A stretch of DNA of 64,000 nt from Thunnus maccoyii (taxonomy: Eukaryota; Chordata; Actinopteri; Scombriformes; Scombridae). The notes below the pieces were generated by a model, which was not told the DNA's origin, made no database searches, and was given only the letters and a program-made list of their open reading frames with translations. The stretch is taken from the NCBI RefSeq assembly GCF_910596095.1, contig NC_056533.1, forward strand, positions 36,740,662-36,804,661, given 5' to 3'. Positions within the stretch are counted from its first letter, which is position 1. Each line of letters begins with the position of its first letter. A program made the translations under genes and the position numbers. Below are positions 22,111-50,014 of this stretch, piece by piece.

Positions 22111-24500
22111 AGACATGTTCCAGAATGTATTTAAACTTCATCACCAGTATAATCACTGGTTTCAGTTTCAGTGTGAGTGAACTCAGGCAGTCACTCTGAA
22201 GACATAAACATCCTCACTTTATCAAACACAAACCGGTTTGGATGAGCAGAGGTGGAGATTATTATGGAGCAGTTGCTTAAACACCAGTTTGTTAATGATT
22301 GCAGTGTTACTGGTGCTTACAGGCAACAGTTTACTGCATTATGTAAAGTATTACCCAAAAGAGGAAACAGTCCCTGTCAGCAGTATTAGAACTTTTCTAT
22401 TGCTCATGGTTTTTTTTGTTGTTTTTTTTTTACTTCCTGTGGTTTTTGTTCTTGTGTTACTCAGTTTTTCAGTTGACGCACATTTTGTTTTTGTTGTTGA
22501 TCTTTCAGTTTGCAGTGTTTGTCATTTATCTTGATTATAAAGCCGTCGCTCTTTATTTATTTTTGTTCTTTCTTCATGTAACATTACTTTCCATTAGTTT
22601 AGCTGTGATGATTTTTAATTATCTGTTAATGCATTAATTTTTTATACAAATGCATCAAACATTTGGTAAATAAAGTCAAAAATAATGATGACAAATAAGG
22701 ATAAACATCCATCAAAGCTCAAGGTGACCCTAAATGATAAAAAAAACCCAAATATTTATAAGATATTTTATTCACAATAATATGAAACAGTCTGATTTCA
22801 AATGATAAAAATGCCAATTAGTAAACAACCACTCGATCAATTGGCTTTATAATTTCAACAACTTGAAGAGACAGTTTGCGGGTTGCAATAAGCCAGCAGA
22901 GTCATTTCTGTGTCTGTTTCAGTTCTGTTGGTGTGGACGGAGACCACAGGGAGGAAGTTCCCAACCACTAAGCACAAGTCTCAGCGACACCCTAATGTCA
23001 CTAGTTGTCTAATCACCATATTTTTTATATCTGTGGGAGGATGAACCACAGATGATTCCTTGGACTCTCACTTGAAAACAACAAACAATATTTTACACCA
23101 CTTGACCTCAGTCTCGTTTATTCCTTCATCTCCATTTGTATGTCATTTCCAATAGAAATGCAGTATATATCGTGTGGAAATGTCAACATTTTAACACATT
23201 TTGAGTCTGATATGCATTCAGGATGTGGAGAGGCGGTGAAACTGTCACCTCACAGTCATATCTCATTGTTAATATCACAACTCAAGTTAACTTTCATGTC
23301 ACTTTCCACTTTCATAACTGTAATGACGAACCTTGCACGTAAGCTGCTTCCTTTAGCATTCAGCAGTGTTCATTTAGTTATTTATGTTTTTATTGGCACC
23401 ATGTACAGTGTTAAAGTTAAATGTTAACATTTATAGCTAATTTTGATCTGCAGTCCCTTATAATTAAAACATATAACAGCACAATAACAAACATACACAG
23501 GACACATTATACAAGCTACATACAACAGCTCATGTATTCATGAATCTGTTTTTGGCCTGTAAGGGGTAAAAAAAAAAAAAAGGTCAAACAAAAAGCTGAC
23601 AGACACATAACCTTCACATATTATCACATTATATCAATTGTTATGGCTAATATGTGTGACAGTAAGCAAACAGTTGCTTACTGTCACACACACAGCACAA
23701 AAACAACATTATCATCCGCTTTTAGTCTCCTGTCACCTGACAAATATAAGGGACTGTACAGTTATTGTGTAATTTTTCTTTACTTTGCCCTTGACTGAGA
23801 AAAAAACAATTCACCTTTCCCCCTAATGTTTCAACATAATATAACAGCAATGAGTTGGTACAACAAGATTAAAAATGGGTGTCAAATATTCACCAGCAGG
23901 CCTCTGATGAAGCAGATTATTACAGTTTATTTATAGTTTATTACAGTTGGCAGTGGAACCGCTCTAATCAGGTTTTTACTACTGGGACAAGCAGAAGTTA
24001 ATCCTCCTCTGGTTAGGCAATATCTTATTTAAATATGAGCTTTGTACACTGATCACCTTTTTGTTGGCACAAAAGCAATGAAACGCCGCCGTGTCATTCA
24101 CAGATAGTTAAATGTTCTCATAACGGTGTGAAACAGTTTAACAGTCAGCACATGTTCAGTTCAGTAAAACGCCTTTAACTGTGCTACTTGGAGTCGTTCC
24201 AGGTAGTAAACGGGCTTGATGTTTTATCTATGTAGGTTAAGTGTATTGGATTCATGCTCATATTTGAAGAGTGCATCAATTTTTGTAACTTGATTACATG
24301 TTTTTGTGGTGCTAAAATCGCTCTGAAACTGCAGGTGGTGGTTAAATATAGTGAGTGGGAAGTGTAGTGAGGAGTGCAAAATACTTCAAAAGCATAAAAA
24401 GATTAAAAAAAATATACAGTTAGTTATAATAAGTGCTGCTCAGATCCAGTCTCCCCCCCTTCAAAATGAGCGACCCATAAATAAATATGTGCTCTCAGAA
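22111..24500. other. Spacer without a recognisable gene
   Basis: I see no gene with splice-compatible exons or family similarity in this 2.4-kb spacer. A 98-codon T-rich open frame at 22,238 is discussed under rejected items. The only striking structure is the hairpin at 23,653. The T- and A-rich text near 23,570 and 24,770 is low complexity. Confidence 0.5.
23653..23690. other. Perfect 17-bp inverted repeat with 4-nt loop
   Basis: The left arm TGTGTGACAGTAAGCAA (23653-23669) is followed by the loop ACAG and then the exact reverse complement TTGCTTACTGTCACACA (23674-23690). The stem contains no mismatch. The loop is short for a microRNA precursor, and the flanks do not extend the stem much. 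Confidence 0.9.
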
Positions 24501-24513
24501 TAGTAGTAAGTGT

Positions 24514-24678
24514 CTACATATGGTGTTGTAGCTCTGCGGGTGTTGATTTCAGGAGGTCTCGGTCGTGTCCCAGCTGGTCATAGTCTCTGATCCGTTCCAG
24601 CGTTTCCCTGCAGGCAGCCGCTCTCATCTCTGCCGTCATGACTAACGCCCCCACGGCTGACACACTTGTTAGCTCCAT
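24514..24678 (-). CDS. Unidentified 54-codon open frame, CpG-rich
   Basis: It opens MELTSVSAVGALVMTAEMRA, continues with an Arg/Glu/Asp-rich, probably helical stretch (RETLERIRDYDQLGHDRDLL) and ends ...QHHM at a TAG. An in-frame TGA lies 4-6 nt upstream of the ATG, so a simple 5' extension is blocked unless an intron intervenes. The segment has about nine CpGs, while its surroundings have almost none. A second frame over the same DNA contains GQLLNHGANKC, reminiscent of an ankyrin repeat end. I do not recognise a family. It could be a small gene, a terminal exon, or a decayed gene fragment. Confidence 0.25.
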   Translation of the reverse strand: MELTSVSAVGALVMTAEMRAAACRETLERIRDYDQLGHDRDLLKSTPAELQHHM

Positions 24679-25149
24679 GATTCAGCAGCTGGCCCAGAGT
24701 GTCTGCGAGTCGCTTTTTAAGAGCTTTTTAAGAGGCATTTCAAATGAATCATGAGACCATTTTCACCACACACACAAAAAAAAAGAAAGAAAAAGAAAAT
24801 GAAAACACTGTTTCATGTAGCTTTTTCTGCACAGACTGTTCAGAAAACTACTGAAACTGCTCAGTTTGTTTACGGCGCTGAAGACATTTAAAAATATGTG
24901 TTTTTATTCTTGCTGCTTCAGTTGGATGCAAACTAATGTATGTGCAAAGTCTGACACTGAAAGGCTGTTTTCATAATCATCTGCTGAAAGTGGAAAGTTT
25001 CTCTGCGCTCCGTGAAAATCTAATTTTGTGCCTTTTGGGTATTTGAGCATGATATGTGACATCACGACTAGCTTGGAAGCCAAATGGTCCAGTATGCAGC
25101 TTACACAAGTGTGATGTGGAAACTCGAAACCTCCAGTGCACAAACACTG

Positions 25150-25280
25150 AGAATGAACTTTACAGTGAAGTTTCAACAACAAGGCAACTCAAAGTGCTTT
25201 ACAGAGAGCATAAAAGGCATCGAGACAGAATATAAAAGCAACACAAGACAACGTAAAGAGACATTTAAATACAGTTAAGT
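25150..25280. repeat. SINE-like fragment (CAAGGCAACTCAAAGTGCTT)
   Basis: The text CAACTCAAAGTGCTTTACAG followed by an ACAAGACAACG-type A-rich run is a recurrent fish SINE/LINE tail motif. Confidence 0.5.
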
Positions 25281-25429
25281 GTTTAAGAAGGAGACATCTG
25301 GTGACCAGCAGTTCAACTGTTTTTCTTTTTTAACCTTTACTTGTTCAGGGGAATTTTCACTATGAGTAATTCTTTTATTTTTCTGGAACGTCTTGATCAC
25401 ATTCACACAGTTATACAATCATAACTGGA

Positions 25430-25645
25430 AGCTGCCCAGTACAACCACAGTCTGATCTGCTGCCACTGGAGCAGCTAAACTGGAGCGGTTGGGGTTAAGG
25501 AGGGTCTTGCTCAAGGTGGTAACGAGGGAGGGGCGATCACTGCTTTCACTTTCCCACCCGGATTTATCCTGCCGGTCTGGAGGATTGAACCAGCAACCCT
25601 CCAGTCAAAAGCTTGCTTCTCTAACCTTCAGACCACCACTGACCT
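25430..25645. repeat. Common fish interspersed repeat (CTTGCTCAAGG...GGATTGAACC...CCTTCAGACCACC)
   Basis: It contains GCCACTGGAGCAGCTAAACT, GGGTCTTGCTCAAGGTGGTA, GGAGGATTGAACCAGCAACC and CTCTAACCTTCAGACCACCA. I recognise these as a widespread teleost repeat. The family name is not certain. Confidence 0.6.
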
Positions 25646-26734
25646 TTGAAATTAATGATATTTGCATATTTATAGATTCTGGATTTTTTCATGAGGGAGA
25701 CACACATTATTGTTCCCAACAGAGTATTTTTTATATCTCTTAATATATATCTGGTAGGTATCTTTAAATCTATTAAATAGTTTAAAAACCCCCTCTAGAC
25801 ATGTTTTTTTTTTAGGTTTTTAAAAATACTAATAATTTGTGTCAGATATGTTGATATGATATGTTAAAAAAGTTCAATTACAAAAAATGACATCTACTTC
25901 TTCTTCCTCACTGAAAAAAGACACCAGATGTTTCCTCCTTCACGGTAAAGTCCATCTCAGTGGAGGCTTCAAGTCTCCACATCACACTTGTGTAAGTTAC
26001 ATACTGGACCATGATTGGCTACAAGCTATGTGATGTCACAAATTATGCTCTTAAGTAAAGGCCTTAAACTGAGATTTAAGGTGCACAAAGAGAACAACAT
26101 CCAACTGAAGGAGCAAGAAGGAAAACTCATTTTTTGAGTGGAGGAAGACTTTAAGGAGTTTGGATATAGTAGCAGTATAAGTAAAGATATTTTATAGCTT
26201 TTCATGAGCTGTGAGCACATTAAATGCCTAAAATGATACCAGTTTTGATTTTACACCGACAGCCTTCTAGGAAAAATAGCCTTGACTCAGTGATGTGAAT
26301 TGTATATTGTCAACAAGTCAACAAGTGAAGAATTTCTGTAAACAAACTCATACATTGATTCAGTGGATTCAAATGAACACGGTGCTGATTTTCTGTACGT
26401 GCTGATGCACACATATACTGTACACAGTATTCATGAGACTTCTCAGATAGCATTAATGTTATGGGAACTACAGTCTAGCACAAGTTTACAGAGCAAACAG
26501 TATTGTGCAAGCGTGCTTGTGTAAACGTCAGCTGAGGCTGTCGGTATGAATCAATCTGAACTTGACTCACGAGTCTTTAATGTCTGAATGAATACTCTCA
26601 TTAGAAAAATAAAATCAAAATGTGCAACGACTATTGCAACAAGTCTGTGAGCACTTTTGATAGGACTCTAACAGTAAGCATTAAAAGGGAACTCAATTGA
26701 TTTTATACATTAGATTCTGTTTCCAGGTCTCGGG

Positions 26735-26985
26735 GATCACTGCTGTATGTGTGTAAAAGGTCGTATAAAGTCTTTCGTGTCTCCAGAGGGAGCTGTGTGA
26801 AATGTGATAAATTGCCTCAAGTGCTCAAAGGCTGAAGGCTACAAGTTTGAAAAGTAAAAGAAAATCTGGGGATGTGGAGTTAAAAAGAAGTGAGGTTACC
26901 AGACCTCTGTAGCTCCTCATCTCCGCTGGAGGCTAGCAGCTCCAGGCTACATTAGCAAGAGGGGTCTGTGTGCTACACGACCACC
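26735..26985 (-). repeat. Family E repeat, reverse copy
   Basis: The segment with AATTGCCTCAAGTG, ACCAGACCTCTGTAGCTCCT and CATCTCCGCTGGAGGCTAGC is the reverse of 46,590-46,800, which carries AGGAGCTACAGAGGTCTGGT and CTTGAGGCAGTTTTTCAGAA. A short AACCCTAACCCTAA stretch follows at 27,004-27,018. Confidence 0.6.
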
Positions 26986-27068
26986 CCTGACCTTTGACCC
27001 CTAAACCCTAACCCTAACACCATCTCACCACTCATGCCTAAACCTAACCAAGTGGGTGTGTCCTGTAG

Positions 27069-27527
27069 CATGGATGTATAATAAGAGCTGGATAGGGCGC
27101 CACCGCTCAGCCTTGCAGCCAATTTTTCCCAGTGGCCACTCGCGGTATTGCAGCGAAAAATCCCCCTGTGGCCCAAAAAGGATTTTCCCCGAAGACCGCC
27201 ATTGTAAAAGAGACGCCTGTAAAACTGTTGACAGGACCCCTCGAACTGCACACAACATCAAATGTGACTCTTTCTGTTATGAACTTTTGATCCATGGAGG
27301 TTTTATGTTTGTAAAACTTTCCTCAAGCCGAGAAAAGCGATTTAAAAATCCATGACGTCATCACAATGTAAAGTCTATGGGCTGAGCGGGAGCTCGTAGG
27401 CCGTACAACACGGAAGCAAACCTGGAAGCTAGACACTTTTTTGGCGTATGCGCCAGCCGAGCAGTTCCTATAGGACTGAATGGGCGCCATGTTTAGTCCG
27501 GTATCCAGCTCTTATAACACATCCATG
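27069..27527. mobile_element. hAT-like MITE with exact 8-bp target duplication
   Basis: The left end CATGGATGTATAATAAGAGC and right end GCTCTTATAACACATCCATG are inverse, with 2 mismatches in 20. The flanks TCCTGTAG at 27061-27068 and 27528-27535 are identical. The 459-bp interior is CpG-rich and little decayed, so the insertion looks relatively young. It lies downstream of dapk2, possibly in its distal 3' UTR. Confidence 0.9.
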
Positions 27528-27929
27528 TCCTGTAGATCCTGCAAGACATTAGCCGCTACTAGCATAACACACTCGAATCTCCACACGTCTATATCACCAA
27601 CACAAATGTTCATACTGACCTATATTCAGTTATTATAGACAAAATGCACAGGAAAAAGTCGTCATTGTCTCAAACACACAGCACAAAGGACATTATTGAC
27701 TAAAAAATATACTTCAGTTCTTTAGCTGAGAGTTGCGCTGTATGTAAAGACAGATCATTTGCAAAAAATAGAATCATTCTTCTCTGATGTGCAACTGTAT
27801 TTTTAACAAATATTTGTATGTATCAATCATCCTTTAGAGCCTGATACGGTCCTATGTATTGCAGCCTCTTGTAAAGGACCTGTACAAGTCACCGTTGTGA
27901 TTCTGAATGGTTTGTGCATCGCTGATCAT
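27528..27929 (-). other. dapk2: dapk2 3' flank / 3' UTR
   Basis: This is the sequence downstream of the dapk2 stop at 27930. No unambiguous AATAAA (TTTATT on the plus strand) is seen here, so the 3' end of the transcript could not be placed. Confidence 0.4.
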
Positions 27930-37621
<9,692 letters not shown>

Positions 37622-37903
37622 GGCTGCTGTCACAGTTAGGCTGATAATTCTGCTTCAGTTAACCTGGAACAGCAGACCGCAGTTATTTAATCATCTGGAA
37701 ACAATTCTACAACTTATTAATAACATAATTTCAACATGGCAGTGCTAATAAAAGATAGTCTGTTATAAATTCAAAGTGTCACTGCAGTTTCTTTGGATCT
37801 GTTGCCAACCAGACAGCTTAGTTTACTGTAAACTCTGTCTGGAGTGACAAATGTTATTGTAAATGTCACCAGTAGATACATTAGTGAATAGAAAATGTCT
37901 TAC

Positions 37904-38060
37904 CATGTTAAAAATACTTGGTGAACAGCATGTCCTCCTCCTGCCCTGCTGCGCTGCGTCCTCAGTGTGGTATACAGGCCAGGAGGGCTCTGCCATGTCC
38001 CGACACATTCCTGATCTATCATGGGGAGGGCGTCATGCTGAACCCCATTCAGAAAACTGC
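37904..38060 (-). promoter_or_regulatory. dapk2: dapk2 untranslated first exon and promoter area
   Basis: On the minus strand a consensus donor, AACATG|GTAAGAC, ends at 37904. It pairs with the acceptor GTTCCAG|GTTAAC, which puts the first base of the start-codon exon at 37663. The exon carries upstream ATGs. The longest upstream frame (from about 37,996) would run through the splice and stop two codons later, giving a uORF of about 33 codons that could damp translation. The upstream exon limit is an estimate. Confidence 0.5.
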
Positions 38061-38614
38061 TAATTTAATGTGGCATTACAACAACTGCATGAAATCTAAA
38101 AACACTTAACTATATGTGTAATGTAGCATCAAGCAGTTAATTTGAATAATCAACATTGATCCCTGTGACTTTACATGATACAAAGTGGAAATCTTATTTA
38201 AAAATATGAATCTGGTGTATTGATTACATGCAGAATTACACTCTCAAATTGTGGCAACTTAGAAAATACCTTCAACTATGTTAAAAGAGTTATTCTGTAC
38301 CTTTGCCAATAACTGAGGAAATGTTTATTTTGCGATGTTATGAACGGAGTTTGTTGACACCACACTAACTAGAGGACCCATGTTGCCTTCTGGCTCGACC
38401 ATCTGTTCAGCAGCCGCGCTGAAACCGACACCTGTTGAGGCTCTTGAGAGAGCTCCCAAAAGTTTGAAAATCACTGAATCAATTATTTAATCATTAATTT
38501 ATCCTTATGATTTTTAAAATAAATCCAATTTTTTTTTTTTTTTTTAAATTTTACTCCCTGAAAAACAGTGTAACCTCATAGTGAACCAGAAAATCAAAAT
38601 CAAAATTCTGATCA

Positions 38615-38794
38615 GTGTGTAAGATTTCGTGGGATCAACTGGGAGAAACGGAATATAATCTTCATAAGTATGTTTTAATTGGTGTATAATCACTTGAAAA
38701 TAAGAATCGTTACCTTAGAATGAGCCCTTTACATCTACATAAGGAGCAGGTCCTCTTCCACGGAGCCCGCCATGTTGCACCGCCATGTTTCTAC
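38615..38794 (-). repeat. Family H MITE fragment, cut by a hAT insertion
   Basis: CATAAGTATGTTTTAATTGG, CCTTAGAATGAGCCCTTTAC and CACGGAGCCCGCCATGTT parallel the complete copy at 59,083-59,405. The match stops at GCCATGTTTCTAC, exactly where the hAT element at 38,795 begins. Confidence 0.7.
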
Positions 38795-39045
38795 TAGGGG
38801 TGTGCCCGAATACAAATACATTATTTGGCAAAGCACAAATAGTGGGTTTTATACAAATACTTGTTTCATACAAATATTTTAAAAATTATTTGTTTTCGGG
38901 AAGAAAAAAACCTGTTGTTCCCCTTCTCCTTTCCACAAAGTTAGGTTGTAAAAAATAGGCAATAAATGAAAAGTGCAAAGCAAGAATCACCTTTGAAGTT
39001 CTTCTACATGTTACATGGTGCGCTATCTCTGTGTTATTTATTATT
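38795..39045. mobile_element. hAT MITE, TAGGGGTGTGC family, copy 3 (3' truncated)
   Basis: It starts TAGGGGTGTGCCCGAATACA and shares AGTTAGGTTGTAAAAAATAG with copy 2. The right end is missing; the sequence decays after about 39,045 near an ATT-rich run. Confidence 0.75.
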
Positions 39046-39624
39046 ATTATTAGTTTTATACTATTCAGATCTGTAATATTTTCTTTTAATATTCCTTTGT
39101 ATAGAAAAGATCATCCACCATTCACCAATTGCCATCCAACTGTTAACCATTTAATTCATCTTTGACTACAATAAATTGTTGGAACGTCCATTGGACTCTG
39201 TGTCCAACGCCACCACGATCAACACAACTTTTTCACAAACATCACAGATTTTCCATTTACACTTACATCCCTTCTAAATTAAAGAAACGTAAAATAATGT
39301 TATTTCTGTCCCAATCAAGTACAAAATCGCTCTTCTTCAATAAGGTTGTTTGATCAACACCAGCAACTTCATGCTAATATAACCACAACTGAGATTAAGC
39401 ATCATTCAAAGGAGAGTGATGGCAGTAGATTTTCTGGTTTGTCTGTTTTCACATGCCAAGGAATCTGACAAACTAATGGTTTAGTTTCCATAAAAACAGC
39501 TGAAGATATTAATGGATATTAATCGCCACCAAATGATGAATCTATTGAACCCCTTCAATACTGAAAACACCACTAATGTAGCTCCACCTGCAGCCAATAC
39601 TTTGTATTGTAGATTGTAATGATT

Positions 39625-39895
39625 GTTGAAGCCATTTTGGTTCAGACTAAAGTATCTCAGTAATTACAGGATGGATTGCCATGAAATTTGTTTCAGACAG
39701 TCATGGTCCCCAGAGGATGAATCCTAATGACTATGATGATCCTCTGACTTTTCATTTGGCACCACATCAGATCAAAGTTTTCACTTTTCAGTGAAATAAC
39801 TCAACATCTACTGAATGGACTGACACAAAACTTTGTACAGGCGTTCATGGTTCCCAGAGGATGTATCCTACTGACTTTGGTGATCCTCTGACTTT
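39625..39895. repeat. Tandem pair of a 145-bp repeat (TGCCATGAAATTTG...GATCCTCTGACTTT)
   Basis: Two consecutive units share GTCATGGTCCCCAGAGGATG / GTTCATGGTTCCCAGAGGAT and TGATCCTCTGACTTT. Related units occur at 43,470-43,760 in an sh2d7 intron. I recognise the text as a frequent fish repeat. Confidence 0.65.
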
Positions 39896-41090
39896 GTTGA
39901 CTCTGGTTTTGTTGTTGTGTTTTCTAAAATGTTATGGTTCCTGTTTTGTTGTTGTGTTTTGTGGAATGTTGCTGTTTTTAGGGTTTTGTTTTTTTACCGC
40001 ATTTGCTCAAATTGCCGTGAGTTGGAATGAGTGAAGAACATGAAACTTGGCACAATAACTGGAAATAATTTGCATGTGCTTCTCAAGCAATATGAGCCCA
40101 ATTGGCCGGACGGTGGTGCTGTAATTAATTCCATTTTTGAAAGGCAACACCCCTCACACTGTAAGGACGATTGACTAAGCTCAATGTGGTCTACAACTAT
40201 CAGCTCTTGGACCATAAAAGTCCACCATGATGGATATTTTGCTAATTTGCATAAACTTAAAAACAGTAAAATTAATAGAGCTTTTTGTTTTTTGACCCTG
40301 TCAACATCAAATTTAGTATATATACAGCATTGTGGGACGGAGATACACATTTCTATCATAAATGAGCAAGATCGGTTGAAAAACATATCTTTGCAAAGGG
40401 CGGAGCTTAGCAAATATTACTCATAGCCATAACTCATTAACCATTTGTCTGATCATCATAAATTTTGGAGCATAACTTCAGTCCGGGATTAGGACCGGGT
40501 CTACCAAAGCATTTTGAGCCCAACTTATGGGGGGCGCCACAATTGCCACAAACATGTATCTGAAAACCTGGTGGACAGAATTTTACCAAAATATGAAGCG
40601 CCATATTGATCAGTGCAAGTGGGCGTGGCCGAGCACATATTGGCTCATAACTGAAGATGCCTTTGAGAAATACTGATTAAAAGAACTGGAGACACATCAA
40701 GTTTCATTCAAATCTGATGAAGGGGGGACAAATGGCGAAACTTTGAGTGCACAATTATTTAAATGCTGCAGGCTTTCTGATGATGAAACAAGTGTGTTAT
40801 TGGTACCACTCTTTCTGTAAACGGAATTAAAGTAGCTGAAATGAGTTTGCTCACTTTTGTAAAGACTGAAACCCGCTCGTTGATGCTCGCAGCTTTAATT
40901 TTGGCCATTTGAGCTGCTTCCTTCCGATGACCACAAAAAGGTTTGAACCCGCAAATTGCAAAAATTTCTTTTTGTTGTTGTGTTTTCAGATTTGTTCATG
41001 TATTTTTTGAAATGTTGTTGTTGTGTTTTTAGTTTTGTTCTTATGCTTTGTCCAAGGTATTTGTGTTTTGCACCTCAGGGCCACCATACC
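39896..41090. repeat. Composite repeat ending GCACCTCAGGGCCACCATA
   Basis: It is bounded by TTTTGTTGTTGTGTTTT blocks at 39,905-39,980 and 40,970-41,050. The end TTTTGCACCTCAGGGCCACC matches the MITE at 33,449. The centre (40,000-40,900) is a long non-coding repeat with GGCACAATAACTGGAAATAA and GGGCGTGGCCGAGCACATAT. It may be the large form of the 33,449 family, or an unrelated repeat between two copies. Confidence 0.5.
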
Positions 41091-41502
41091 AATTGAAGGG
41101 TGAGTCTTGATAATATGTCTGACTGTGTGAACAGATTTTTGTTTCCACACAGTGATCAATAGAAGTACACACAAACCCATGTCCCTACTTCCCACATCAG
41201 CTCCTCCATTTCTTACAAAGTCAAGTAAAAAGTATATCAAACCAACAAACTTATAAAATGTACTACTGTATGTGACCAAATCGTCGAAGCTGAATCTGGG
41301 ACAAGGAACACAGATAGTAAAATGAAACAGTCAGTGAGAGGCAAAGGAGTCACAGGTAGATAAACTGAAACAATACCGCTTTTCAGATGGAAGAGACGCC
41401 CAACGGAAATAGTCAAATGAGGCACCTTTCCTTCCTTTTGAGAGATAAACGTAATTCGAGCAGAGAGCACACATGGTGTGCCAGTGCTCTGTCAGCTCCT
41501 GA

Positions 41503-48508
<7,006 letters not shown>

Positions 48509-48819
48509 AAGTGACAAAAGGACTCACATGGATAATTTGTGTTCAGATACAGAACAGACTGATGTTGATGTATGAAACAAAAAGAAATGAGAAGCAAATA
48601 GAAACTCGTTTTAAACACTCCATGAATCACACTCTACATACATTTTGTTAGTTTTCCTTCATTTATAATTTTTTGTATGTCTGGATTTGTCAACTAAGCT
48701 ATTTTTGATTCTTGTTTTTGTGGTACAGTAGTGGTAGCAGCGGTGATATTTTAGTAATTGTATCAGTGGTGGCATAAAAAGTGGAATTTTGTCATTTGTT
48801 TATTTTGTCTTTACTGTAT

Positions 48820-49767
48820 CTGCAACGATTAGTCCATTAATTGATAAATTGCAAACTATTAAATTAATCAGCAACTATTTTGATAATCGATTAACTGCTT
48901 GGAGTCATTTTTTAAAGAAAAAAAACATACTCTGATTCCAGCTTCTCAAATGTGAATATTTTCTGGTTTCTTTAGTCTATATGACAGTAAACTGAATATA
49001 AGACATTTGAGGACGTCATCTTCACCATTTTCTGACATTTTATGGACCAAACAACAAATTGATTAAAGGGCGGGCTCACAATTTTTCAAGTCTGTCTTAA
49101 AACAACAGTCAGGAGCCCAAATGATCAGTGAAACATGTTTTTCTTGCTGTAATCATTCCTCCTGTTCATACTGACCATTAGAAGATCCCTTCATAATGCA
49201 CTTACAATGGAAGTGATGGGGGACAAAATCAACAGTCCTCCTTCTGTGCAAAAAATGTATTTAAAAGTTTATCTGAAGCTAATATGAAGCTTCAGTGTCC
49301 AAATGAGTCAAATCAACTAGATATCTTTCAACGTTACAGTCTTTTTAGTGCCAAAGTTCCTCTTTTTGTTACTATACTTCCACCTGCAGCTCAACAGGGA
49401 AACACTGTCCGAGGAAACACAAAGAGGGAATTTGATGCTAAAAAGACCGTAAATGTGTCAGATATCCACTTGATATGACTAACTCAAACTGCTGAAGCCT
49501 CATATAAGCTTCACATCTACTTTTAAATGACTGTGTGGACACACTGTGGATTTTGGCCTCCAGCACTTACATTGAAAATAAATTTGAAGGATCTTTTAAC
49601 AGCCAGTATGAACAGAAGGAATGATTACAGCGAGGAAAACCTCTTTCACTGTTCATATGGACACCTGACTGTTGTTTTAAGACACACTAGAAGAATTGTC
49701 AACCTGTCTAATCTAGAAAATAATTGACAGATTAATCGATAATTAAAATAAATTGAAGCCCTAGTCG
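48820..49767 (+). repeat. Family A repeat split by a family B element
   Basis: The left part 48820-49064 (CTGCAACGATTAGTCCATTA...CAACAAATTGATTAA) and right part 49707-49767 (TAATCTAGAAAATAATTGAC...GAAGCCCTAG) join into one family A copy when the palindromic insert is removed. It is downstream of sh2d7. Confidence 0.8.
49065..49706. mobile_element. Family B long fold-back element
   Basis: About 640 bp is nearly one palindrome. The left text CACAATTTTTCAAGTCTGTC, AACAACAGTCAGGAGCC and TCCTCCTGTTCATACTGACC is mirrored on the right by GCCAGTATGAACAGAAGGAA, ACACCTGACTGTTGTTTTAA and AGAAGAATTGT. It has inserted into a family A repeat. Related copies are at 52,115 and 21,574. Confidence 0.8.
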
Positions 49768-50014
49768 TCTCACACATATTTAAATCCTGAGAAATGAAAC
49801 AAAAAGAAGCCAAAACTCACTGGGAAGCTCGTGTCACTATTCGCAATTATAACTTGTGCTTCTCCTACAAATGTCTGCTGTGAAAAAGGTGTATTAAATG
49901 GTTTCATGGTCTCATTCAGTCCTGTCTGCAGAAGTCGTCCACACATTTCCATCTCTGGTACAAGGAGCTCCAATATATTTAGAATAAACAGCAGAAACAT
50001 GATATCTGTATTGT

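Larger units (their letters stand above)
24900..26165. repeat. Large inverted duplication (fold-back) with SINE-like loop
   Basis: The left arm (about 24,900-25,180) and the reverse complement of the right arm (about 25,930-26,165) share CTTCAGTTGGATG, GTGACATCAC, ATGGTCCAGTATG and TTACACAAGTGTGATGTGGA in the same order, at roughly 75-80% similarity by eye. The 750-bp loop contains two common fish repeat pieces (25,150-25,280 and 25,430-25,645). It is probably an old non-autonomous DNA element that later received insertions. Confidence 0.7.
38061..41460. other. dapk2-sh2d7 intergenic spacer
   Basis: No gene is seen between the divergent dapk2 and sh2d7 promoters. The space is filled by repeats listed separately (38,615-39,045, 39,625-39,895 and 39,896-41,090). 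The rest is AT-rich and featureless. Confidence 0.6.

Noticed and set aside
22238..22534. 98-codon plus-strand open frame with two hydrophobic stretches
   Set aside because: The second half is an ordinary T/GT-rich tract that yields Phe/Val/Leu by composition. No family, splice sites or conserved motif were recognised. The first 45 codons (TSLLMIAVLLVLTGNSLL) could be a signal-anchor remnant but the evidence is too thin to annotate.
27004..27018. AACCCTAACCCTAA as a second telomeric site
   Set aside because: Only about two and a half units, which is expected by chance in repeat-rich DNA.
40184..40426. Open frames of 80-139 codons at about 40,000-40,400
   Set aside because: They lie within a long interspersed repeat, show no known motif and are not flanked by usable exon boundaries.
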